A DNA stretch of 51,727 nt, from assembly GCA_039815415.1 (NCBI GenBank), contig JBCBZH010000001.1, forward strand, positions 1-51,727, in the 5' to 3' direction. Origin of the DNA: JBCBZH01 sp039815415. Its GTDB lineage: Bacteria > Bacteroidota > Rhodothermia > Rhodothermales > Rubricoccaceae. The stretch's first letter is position 1; every line of letters begins with the position of its first letter. Positions 8,717-16,640 of this stretch are shown one piece after another. The notes under the pieces are model-generated. The model saw nothing but the letters and a program-made list of their open reading frames with translations, searched no databases and had not been told where the DNA came from. The translations under genes were made by a program, and so were the position numbers.

Positions 8717-9799
8717 ATGCAATCCATCGCTCCTCTCGCTGCGGACTCGACCGTCGGACGCTCAGAATTCTGGGTGGACGGAGCCTCGACGTGGCTCCCG
8801 CCGCAGTCGTCGACCACAGCACACGAGATCGACGCTCTCTTCTACTTCATCCTCTACTCCAGCACCATCCTGACACTGATCGTGCTGGCGGCGATGATCT
8901 ACTTCATCGTGAAGTACCGCCGGAAGAGCCACGCCGACCGACCTCAAGAGGTGCACGAGAGCAAGTGGCTCGAGATCTCCTGGATCGTCGTCCCGACGCT
9001 TCTCGTGATGATCGTGTTCTTTTGGGGCTTCCGTGCCTACGTGAGCACCACAGTGCCTCCAGCGAATGCCTACGAGATCGACGTGGTGGGGAAGAAGTGG
9101 AACTGGACGTTCCAGTATGCCAACGGGGTTGAGATTGCAGGGCAAGAAGGGCTTGTCGTGCCCGTCAACACGCCCATCAAGCTCCGGATGACGAGCGTCG
9201 ATGTGCTCCACAGCTTCTTCGTGCCCGAGTTCCGCATCAAGCACGACGTATTGCCAGGACGCTACTCGTATGTCTGGTTTGAAGCTCCGGAGGAGGGGAT
9301 CTACCAGGTGGTCTGCACAGAGTACTGTGGCACATCTCACTCCGACATGGGCGCTCGGATTCGAGTGGTAAGCCAGGGAGAGTTCAACGAGTTCCTCCCC
9401 GATGGCTACAGCACCGGCCCGATGATGCCTGTGGCGATGGGCGAGCGGATGCATGCCGCGCAGGGTTGCAATGCGTGTCACTCCATCGATGGCTCACCAG
9501 GCGTGGGGCCGACGTGGCAGAACATCTGGGGAGAGCCACGGCCGGGCAGTGAGCAAGGCGTGGTCAATGAGGAGTACGTCTATGAGTCGATCGCAAACCC
9601 CAACGTATACAAGACGCCAGGCTACGAGTCTGGCAACATGGCGCCGTACGAGCTAGATGAGGACCAGCTGGCGGGCATTGCAGCCTATATCCGGCAATTG
9701 AGCGGCGCGATGCTGCCCTCCGACACCCTGCTCGCGGTCCCCGACATTGTGACGGACACAACGGCCTCTGCTCCTGACGCCGCCGCACCCGTCGAGTAA
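8717..9799 (+). CDS. ctaC: caa3-type cytochrome c oxidase subunit II with fused cytochrome c
   Basis: About 360 residues. The start is ATG 8717 (MQSIAPLAAD), 25 nt after the sco stop; the open frame extends further up inside sco but has no merit. Two transmembrane helices (about 45-70 and 90-110) are followed by the CuA domain with CTEYCGTSHSDM (Cys200, Cys204, His208, Met211). A fused cytochrome c domain follows with heme motif CNACH (251-255) and probable axial Met308 in 'SGNMAPYE'. The fusion defines a caa3 oxidase and lets ACIII hand electrons over directly. A run of seven T follows the stop without an evident stem. Confidence 0.96.
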   Translation: MQSIAPLAADSTVGRSEFWVDGASTWLPPQSSTTAHEIDALFYFILYSSTILTLIVLAAMIYFIVKYRRKSHADRPQEVHESKWLEISWIVVPTLLVMIVFFWGFRAYVSTTVPPANAYEIDVVGKKWNWTFQYANGVEIAGQEGLVVPVNTPIKLRMTSVDVLHSFFVPEFRIKHDVLPGRYSYVWFEAPEEGIYQVVCTEYCGTSHSDMGARIRVVSQGEFNEFLPDGYSTGPMMPVAMGERMHAAQGCNACHSIDGSPGVGPTWQNIWGEPRPGSEQGVVNEEYVYESIANPNVYKTPGYESGNMAPYELDEDQLAGIAAYIRQLSGAMLPSDTLLAVPDIVTDTTASAPDAAAPVE

Positions 9800-9829
9800 C
9801 CCTTTTTTTCTGATTCGCTCCGATCCGTC

Positions 9830-11644
<1,815 letters not shown>

Positions 11645-11709
11645 TCGCCAGCTCGACATTCGCTCCCGTAGCGTTTCAGAATCCGCTTTCGGCCTCACCC
11701 GGCTCTCTC

Positions 11710-12609
11710 ATGGCAACACCTACCGTCACTGTTGACGATCCTCATGTGGCCGAGCACGGCGGTGCTCATGGCGACGGCCACCACGGCGCCGAGTTGGCGA
11801 AGGGCTACGACGGAAACATGTACCCGTCGAGGAAGCAGTTCTTCTTCCACTCCTCGGAGCAGCAGTTCGAGGCCTCGAAGCTGGGCATGTGGCTCTTCCT
11901 GGCAACGGAGATCCTGCTCTTCGGCGGAATGTTCGTGGCCTACGGCATCTTCCGCGCGCTCTATCCGGAGGTGTGGGAAGCGGCCAGCCTCCAGCTCGAC
12001 ACGCTCCTTGGTGCGGCCAACACGGTGGTCCTTCTGCTCTCGTCGCTGACGATGGTGTGGGCGATCCGAGGCATTCAGATGGACAACCGGAAGGTGCTCA
12101 TCGGCAACCTGCTGGCAACCATCTTTTTGGCGTCCGCTTTCTTGGTGGTCAAGTACTTCGAGTACGAGCTCAAATTCCACTACGGCATCTTCCCGGGCAG
12201 CAACTTCGAGCTGGCGGAGGACACGCAGACGGTGAGCGAGCTGTCGGGCGTTCCCGCGCTGGAGCCCATCGTGGTGGTGGAGGGGCACGCGGGCGATGCC
12301 GGGCACTCTGAGGAGGCGGCTGCGGGCGACGGCTACGCCGAAGCCGCACTCTCTGAAGAGGAGATCGCCAAGCAAGAGATCTTCCATGAGCGGCGCGCAG
12401 GCATCTTCTTCGCCATCTACTACATGATGACGGGGATCCACGCGATCCACATTCTCATTGGCATCGTCGCCATCGGGATTCTGGCGTGGAAGGCATGGAA
12501 GGGCGCGTACTCTAGTGTGTGGTACACGCCAGTCGAGAACGTGGGCCTGTACTGGCACATCGTCGACATCATCTGGATTTTTGTCTTCCCCCTGATGTAT
12601 CTCATCTGA
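11710..12609 (+). CDS. ctaE: Cytochrome c oxidase subunit III
   Basis: A 299-residue subunit III of the heme-copper oxidase. A His-rich soluble head (residues 1-45) precedes 'SKLGMWLFLATEILLFGGMF', the typical first helix block of this family. The end has 'GLYWHIVDIIWIFVFPLMYL', the usual last helix. An Ala/Glu/Gly-rich insertion of about 70 residues between helices around 170-230 (with 'HAGDAGHSEEA') is longer than in most subunits III and looks like an extra loop. The gene lies 65 nt after ctaD, and one copy of the repeated word lies at 12207. Confidence 0.95.
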   Translation: MATPTVTVDDPHVAEHGGAHGDGHHGAELAKGYDGNMYPSRKQFFFHSSEQQFEASKLGMWLFLATEILLFGGMFVAYGIFRALYPEVWEAASLQLDTLLGAANTVVLLLSSLTMVWAIRGIQMDNRKVLIGNLLATIFLASAFLVVKYFEYELKFHYGIFPGSNFELAEDTQTVSELSGVPALEPIVVVEGHAGDAGHSEEAAAGDGYAEAALSEEEIAKQEIFHERRAGIFFAIYYMMTGIHAIHILIGIVAIGILAWKAWKGAYSSVWYTPVENVGLYWHIVDIIWIFVFPLMYLI

Positions 12610-12648
12610 TGCGTGAGGTCCCTGCAGACACCCTCACGTATTACGCTT
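12608..12648. repeat. Intergenic hairpin between ctaE and ctaF
   Basis: GATGCGTGAGG (12608-12618) with CCTCACG (12632-12638), directly after the ctaE stop. Same GATGCGTG-type arm as the hairpins near actE. Confidence 0.75.
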
Positions 12649-12657
12649 CTCTGATTC

Positions 12658-13197
12658 ATGGCTCACGATTCGCACGGGGACCACGGCGGTCACCACGTTT
12701 TCGATTCCAAGATCCTCATTCGGACATTCGTCGGGCTCCTGGTTCTGACGGTGCTCACCGTCGTGACGGCGTTCGGAGAGCGCGCGGGATGGTTGCCACT
12801 CGGACCGCTCAGCGTGCCGGTCGCGCTGGGGATCGCAGGGGCGAAGGCGTTTCTGGTGGCGGCGTTCTTCATGGACCTGTGGCATGACCGGGGCACCAAC
12901 CTGCTCGTATTCGTGGGCAGCATCGTGTTCGTAGTCATTTTCATTGGGATCACCTGGCTGGACTTTGGCTATCGGGGCACGTTCGAGGAAAGTGTGAGAG
13001 AGCCGCTCGACATCATTCAGGAACAGCAGCTCGAGGCCGAAGCCGCCAACGAATCCGTCTTGGAGCGGTTCGAGGCCATTCCGCTCGTGGAGGAGGCCGA
13101 CCCCGTTCTTTTCGGGACCGAGCCTGCGGCTGCGCCTCCCGAAGCGGCTCCTGTGGATGACGCCGCGCCCGCCGACGAGCCTGCTGCTACCAACTAG
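12658..13197 (+). CDS. ctaF: Cytochrome c oxidase subunit IV (prokaryotic CoxD/CtaF-like)
   Basis: A 179-residue protein with a His-rich N-terminus (HDSHGDHGGHH) and three hydrophobic helices (about residues 22-42, 52-80 and 84-103), matching the small subunit IV family of caa3 oxidases. The C-terminal ~70 residues are soluble, acidic and Ala/Pro-rich, an extension beyond the usual ~110-residue family length. It is preceded by a 48-nt spacer with a GCGTGAGG/CCTCACG hairpin. The function in the complex is structural; the family assignment rests on helices and position. Confidence 0.88.
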   Translation: MAHDSHGDHGGHHVFDSKILIRTFVGLLVLTVLTVVTAFGERAGWLPLGPLSVPVALGIAGAKAFLVAAFFMDLWHDRGTNLLVFVGSIVFVVIFIGITWLDFGYRGTFEESVREPLDIIQEQQLEAEAANESVLERFEAIPLVEEADPVLFGTEPAAAPPEAAPVDDAAPADEPAATN

Positions 13198-13220
13198 ACT
13201 GGCGGGACACGCCTGGATCC

Positions 13221-13556
13221 ATGTTTCTCGTGATGCTTCCCGTCCCCCCATTGGCGGCCATCATCACGAGCATTTTCCTGATCGCCCTTCCAGTCATCGT
13301 GCTGATGACGGCGTGGACGGTGGTGACGATGGTGCGCATCCTGTTTCCAGAGCGCGAGCTGCCGATCGATCCGTCGGCTCTTCGGAGACGCGCGCGTGAG
13401 CGTGGACAGGCGGTTCCCGTTCGGTTTCGTGACCTCGTGGAGGACCAGCGCCATGCCGAGGCGCCAGCCATGCCCCATCGTGCCTCACCCGACGCCAGCT
13501 CGACAACCGAGATTCCCAGTGCGCTGGTGGAGGATCTCTGGCTCCGCCGGAACTGA
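13221..13556 (+). CDS. Small membrane protein at the end of the caa3 operon
   Basis: A 111-residue protein, not recognised. It starts 23 nt after the subunit IV gene. Residues 1-43 are strongly hydrophobic (one long or two short helices, 'MFLVMLPVPPLAAIITSIF' onward) and the rest is Arg-rich and soluble. No metal-binding motif is seen. Position and orientation suggest cotranscription with the oxidase, so an accessory or assembly protein is possible, but the coding status itself rests on the helix and the operon context. The repeated word occurs inside (13493) and a variant immediately follows the stop. Confidence 0.6.
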   Translation: MFLVMLPVPPLAAIITSIFLIALPVIVLMTAWTVVTMVRILFPERELPIDPSALRRRARERGQAVPVRFRDLVEDQRHAEAPAMPHRASPDASSTTEIPSALVEDLWLRRN

Positions 13557-13714
13557 CGTCAGCTCGAGGGCCGTTCGGATGCCAAGGCTCCACGGTGCAT
13601 TCTTCCCGGTGCCGATCTGAGAGATGTTCCTTCCTCGAAGGAGAGCACGCACCTCCACGGGTCGACCTCGAGCTGGCGACACCGCGCACGGCTCACAGCC
13701 CCTAGCTTGCCCCT

Positions 13715-14671
13715 ATGAAAGTCACCGAGCATTACGACCGCGCCGATGGGCCACTGCTCTCCTACGAGATCATCCCGCCGAAGCGTGGTGGAGGGGTGGA
13801 CCAGGTGCTGGAGATTGTACAGGCGCTGAAGCCGTACCGTCCGCCCTTCGTGGATGTCACCAGCCACTCGGCCGAGACCATCTATGAGGAGATGCCGGAC
13901 GGGACCATCCGGCGGCGCGTCAAGCGCAAGCGCCCTGGGACGCTCGGGCTGTGCGCGGCCATCCAGCACCGCTTCGGCATTGATGCTGTGCCGCACGTTC
14001 TCTGTCAGGGGTTCACGCGGGAAGAGACCGAAGACGCGCTGATCGAACTGCACTACCTCGGCATCCACAACGTGCTGGCGGTTCGGGGCGACGACAAGGG
14101 CTTTGCCAAGCCGTTCCGCGCCGACCGAACGCGCAACGAGTACGCCTCAGACCTGGTCGCGCAGGTGACCGACATGAACGCCGGGAACTACCTCGAAGAC
14201 TTGCTCGACGCCGCGCCGACGGACTTCTGCGTCGGCGTGGGAGGCTATCCCGAGAAGCACGAGGAAGCGCCCAACATGACCTGGGACATCCTCAATCTCA
14301 AGAAAAAGGTGGATGCGGGGGCGGACTACGTGGTCACTCAGATGTTCTTCGAGAACCGTCACTACTTCGACTACGTGGAGCGATGCCGGGACGTGGGCAT
14401 TGATGTGCCCATTGTGCCGGGGCTGAAAATCCTGACCTCGAAGCGGCAGCTACAGTCCCTCCCGAAAGTGTTTCACACAGAGATCCCCGAGGCACTGGCC
14501 GCCGAGGTGGAGGCCGCGCCCGATGAACAAACGGCAGACATCGGAGTGGAATGGGCGCGGCAACAGGCGACCGAGCTGATGGACGCAGGCGTGCCCGGCA
14601 TTCACTTCTACATCATGTCCACAGCCAGGCACGTGGTGCGTGTGGCGGAGCCTCTGCAGCGGCTGGTCTGA
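13715..14671 (+). CDS. metF: Methylenetetrahydrofolate reductase
   Basis: A 318-residue FAD-dependent enzyme reducing 5,10-methylene-THF to 5-methyl-THF for methionine synthesis. Family blocks are visible: 'SYEIIPPKRGGG' near the N-terminus (the FExFPPK equivalent), 'DVTSHSAETIYEE', 'LAVRGDDKG' (the folate/FAD LRGD-type motif), 'FCVGVGGYPEKHEEAPN' and 'DYVVTQMFFENRHYFDYV'. Length is normal. It stands alone after the respiratory operon, with a copy of the repeated word 37 nt before the start and one 2 nt after the stop, followed by a 22-bp palindrome. No riboswitch was recognised in the 150-nt leader. Confidence 0.95.
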   Translation: MKVTEHYDRADGPLLSYEIIPPKRGGGVDQVLEIVQALKPYRPPFVDVTSHSAETIYEEMPDGTIRRRVKRKRPGTLGLCAAIQHRFGIDAVPHVLCQGFTREETEDALIELHYLGIHNVLAVRGDDKGFAKPFRADRTRNEYASDLVAQVTDMNAGNYLEDLLDAAPTDFCVGVGGYPEKHEEAPNMTWDILNLKKKVDAGADYVVTQMFFENRHYFDYVERCRDVGIDVPIVPGLKILTSKRQLQSLPKVFHTEIPEALAAEVEAAPDEQTADIGVEWARQQATELMDAGVPGIHFYIMSTARHVVRVAEPLQRLV

Positions 14672-14672
14672 T

Positions 14673-14691
14673 CGCCAGCTCGAAGCTGGTG
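14673..14691 (+). repeat. Recurrent word with imperfect inverted half, 1 nt after the metF stop
   Basis: Reads CGCCAGCTCGAAGCTGGTG: the exact decamer on the sense strand plus a degenerate inverted half with one inserted base. It begins 1 nt after the metF stop. Confidence 0.9.
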
Positions 14692-14705
14692 TCATCTCAT
14701 GCGGG

Positions 14706-14727
14706 GGGGCACGATGCATCGTGCCCC
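14706..14727. repeat. Perfect 22-bp palindrome between metF and hpf
   Basis: Arms GGGGCACGATG / CATCGTGCCCC with no loop, in the gap between convergent genes. It is a hairpin-forming REP-like sequence and could terminate either transcript. Confidence 0.8.
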
Positions 14728-14777
14728 TACGGATCACAATTGCTCCGGTCAAACACACGCATGAGGGGTAAGGGGCG

Positions 14778-15089
14778 TCAGGCGCGGACCTGGCGGTCGC
14801 CTTTGTCGCGGAGCTGGTCCTTGAAGCGGAGCAGCTGGCGACGAAGATGCTTGACGCACGCATGGACCGCAGCATCATGGGTCTGTGCCGTGTCCTGGGC
14901 AGTGATCGTCTGGCGGTAGACCTGGAGGGTCACATCGGCGCGCTTACGGTCCTCGGCCTCTTCTGTAAGCACGACGTGGGCGTCGAGGATGCCGTTGTAG
15001 ACCTTGTCGAGGGATTCGATTTGCTGAGTGACGTGGTCGCGGAGTCCATCCGTGGCGTCGAACTGGCGAGCGGTAATCCGGATCTGCAT
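14778..15089 (-). CDS. hpf: Ribosome hibernation promoting factor (short HPF/YfiA-like)
   Basis: 103 residues from the ATG at 15089 (MQIRITARQFDATDGL). Upstream codons to 15146 exist, but the MQIRI start matches the family. The beta-alpha-beta-beta-beta-alpha domain that binds the 30S decoding region is visible as 'LRDHVTQQIESLDKVYNGI', 'DAHVVLTEE' and 'RKRADVTLQVYRQ'. There is no long C-terminal dimerisation domain, so this is the short form, usually acting with RMF-like factors or as YfiA. It ends in a basic helix. Its convergent neighbour is metF. Confidence 0.9.
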   Translation of the reverse strand: MQIRITARQFDATDGLRDHVTQQIESLDKVYNGILDAHVVLTEEAEDRKRADVTLQVYRQTITAQDTAQTHDAAVHACVKHLRRQLLRFKDQLRDKGDRQVRA

Positions 15090-15249
15090 CGCAAGGTGGG
15101 AAGTGAGGGGGACCGTATGGGTACGCTTTGGGGAGGCCGCCGTCAAGGGGGAGGTTCGAGAGAGGCCGAGTGGGGAAAAGGAGCACCCCCGGTTCAGCCG
15201 AACTCGTACGTCGGTGTGGAGCCTGCGTCCGGTTCGCCCTGGCCGCCTC

Positions 15250-15711
15250 TCAGGTCACCTGCTCGAGGTAGCGGTCCTCGAGCTGGCGCATGGCCGCGCG
15301 CTCGGCGTCGGTGGCATCGTCGTAGCCGACGAGGTGCAGCAAGCCGTGAGCGACGTACCGCAAGGCCTCGTGCTCCGGAGTCGCCCCGAACTCGCCAGCT
15401 CGCTCCGCAGCCATGTCGAGGTCCACGTAGATCTCGCCGTCAATGTCGCCCTGGGCTTGGGCAGCCTCGTCTAGAACGAACGAGACCACGTCCGTTGGAT
15501 AGTCGTGCTGGAGCCAGTCGCGGTTGACCGTCCACACCGTCTCGCGGTCCGCCAGCACAACGCTCAGGCTGGTGACACGGACGCCTTCGCCCTGGCACAC
15601 GGCGTCCACCACAGCCTCCACGGTCGCCAGATCGAGCTGGCGAGTGGGGTGTGCCGCGTGGACCTCAAGGCCCGATGCCTGGGCGTCTCTCTCCGGCGCC
15701 GGAGCAGGCAT
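15250..15711 (-). CDS. ybeY: Endoribonuclease YbeY
   Basis: The start at 15711 (MPAPAPERD) gives 153 residues and avoids overlapping the upstream gene; an alternative ATG at 15759 overlaps it by 35 nt. YbeY is a metal-dependent RNase acting in 16S rRNA maturation and ribosome quality control. The signature reads HGLLHLVGYDD. The first two metal-binding His are present, while the third position, His in Escherichia coli (GYDH), is Asp here, as also occurs in Bacteroidota proteins. 'NRDWLQHDYPTDVVSFVLDE' is the conserved upstream block. Two copies of the repeated word lie inside and one palindromic variant at 15625. Confidence 0.93.
   Translation of the reverse strand: MPAPAPERDAQASGLEVHAAHPTRQLDLATVEAVVDAVCQGEGVRVTSLSVVLADRETVWTVNRDWLQHDYPTDVVSFVLDEAAQAQGDIDGEIYVDLDMAAERAGEFGATPEHEALRYVAHGLLHLVGYDDATDAERAAMRQLEDRYLEQVT
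15625..15642. repeat. One-mismatch palindrome of the recurrent word in ybeY
   Basis: Reads CGCCAGATCGAGCTGGCG, one base from the perfect palindrome, within the ybeY coding region. Confidence 0.9.
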
Positions 15712-15724
15712 CGCGGTGGCGGGG

Positions 15725-16174
15725 CTACTCGGCGCCGTCGCCTTCGAAGAAGGGCTCACTCATCGACAGCACGACGGCGGCTTGGGCCACTTCCGGCGCC
15801 AGCTCGAGGAAGTCAGCGGAGAGCAGCTTCTCGGAGACGTTGGCGTAGAGCGAGCACGCGGCAGCCTTCTCGATGACCATGCCGTGGACGCGTCCACCGT
15901 CACGCGCGAAGAAGATGACCTCGCCCAACTCATCCGAGGTCACGACGCCCGCACAACCGTGCAGCTCCAGGTGGGACTCGGTGCCGTACACCTTCACCAG
16001 GGACGCGCCACCAGCTTGCACCACTTCGACGGCGAGCCGCCGTCCGGAGGCCGCATCCGCCAGCGCGAAGCGGACGCCGCCGGGGCTGCCGTCGGCTCCG
16101 GGGAGCGGCTCCGCCGGGACGCCGAGCGTCGCGGCCACGCGGTCGAAGTCAGCGGAGGTCAAGAGGGCAGGCAT
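15725..16174 (-). CDS. Uncharacterized 149-residue protein upstream of ybeY
   Basis: Not recognised. It is a soluble alpha/beta protein without a signal peptide or membrane segment. It has a central 'ARDGGRVHGMVIEKAAACSLYANVSEKLL' region in which two cysteine/alanine positions are small, and no catalytic motif I can name. It lies 14 nt before the preferred ybeY start on the same strand, so it is probably cotranscribed. Codon use is like its neighbours. A GTACCT hexamer about 30 nt upstream of its start could be a -10 box. Confidence 0.6.
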   Translation of the reverse strand: MPALLTSADFDRVAATLGVPAEPLPGADGSPGGVRFALADAASGRRLAVEVVQAGGASLVKVYGTESHLELHGCAGVVTSDELGEVIFFARDGGRVHGMVIEKAAACSLYANVSEKLLSADFLELAPEVAQAAVVLSMSEPFFEGDGAE

Positions 16175-16250
16175 GGGCTACAGAATGAAGCGAGGGGAAA
16201 GGTACGACGGGCTAGGAACGGGCTGGCGAGTGATATCGACCGAGTCGTTC

Positions 16251-16280
16251 TGTCATCCTGAGTGCTAGCGAAGGATCTGG
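16251..16280. repeat. Single REP-type element
   Basis: TGTCATCCTGAGTGCTAGCGAAGGATCT-type sequence, ending against the stop of the 119-residue gene. Confidence 0.8.
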
Positions 16281-16640
16281 TCAGAGGTTGGCATTCCGGT
16301 TCAACTGGACAGCAAGATTCTTCGCTAAGGTCATGACTCGGCGCCACTCGGGGCGCTTCTGAAGCTCAGCAACTGTCGACGCTTCAACGGGAGCTGCTTC
16401 TCGAATTAGGCCATAGAGATGTGCAAGGTCTCGATGCTCAGCGTCCGTGAACGCATCAACGTAGGCAGGACTCTTGATGTGCAGCAGTTGATCGTCTGCT
16501 TCGATCAACTCGCCGGGCACAAAAGCGTGAGGCACATCTCGCTCGTAGCGTGCCTGCGCCGAGGCTGACGCAAGCAATTCAACGTATGCGACAACAGATG
16601 CGCGGATGCTCAAGACGTTGTGTTGTGGCTTGAGGTTCAA
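16281..16640 (-). CDS. Uncharacterized 119-residue protein overlapping the DUF2723 gene
   Basis: The ATG at 16640 overlaps the stop of the upstream membrane-protein gene by 4 nt (ATGA arrangement), a strong sign of translational coupling. The protein is soluble and alpha-helical, with 'LLASASAQARYERDVPHAF' and 'DAFTDAEHRDLAHLYGLI' segments. No known motif is recognised. Its codon use is less GC-biased than that of flanking genes (several AT-ending codons), hinting at a more recent acquisition. Between its stop and 16251 lies a REP-type element. Function unknown. Confidence 0.6.
   Translation of the reverse strand: MNLKPQHNVLSIRASVVAYVELLASASAQARYERDVPHAFVPGELIEADDQLLHIKSPAYVDAFTDAEHRDLAHLYGLIREAAPVEASTVAELQKRPEWRRVMTLAKNLAVQLNRNANL

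Noticed and set aside
9800..9829. T-run after ctaC as a Rho-independent terminator
   Set aside because: No stem precedes the T-run and ctaD starts right after in the same operon.
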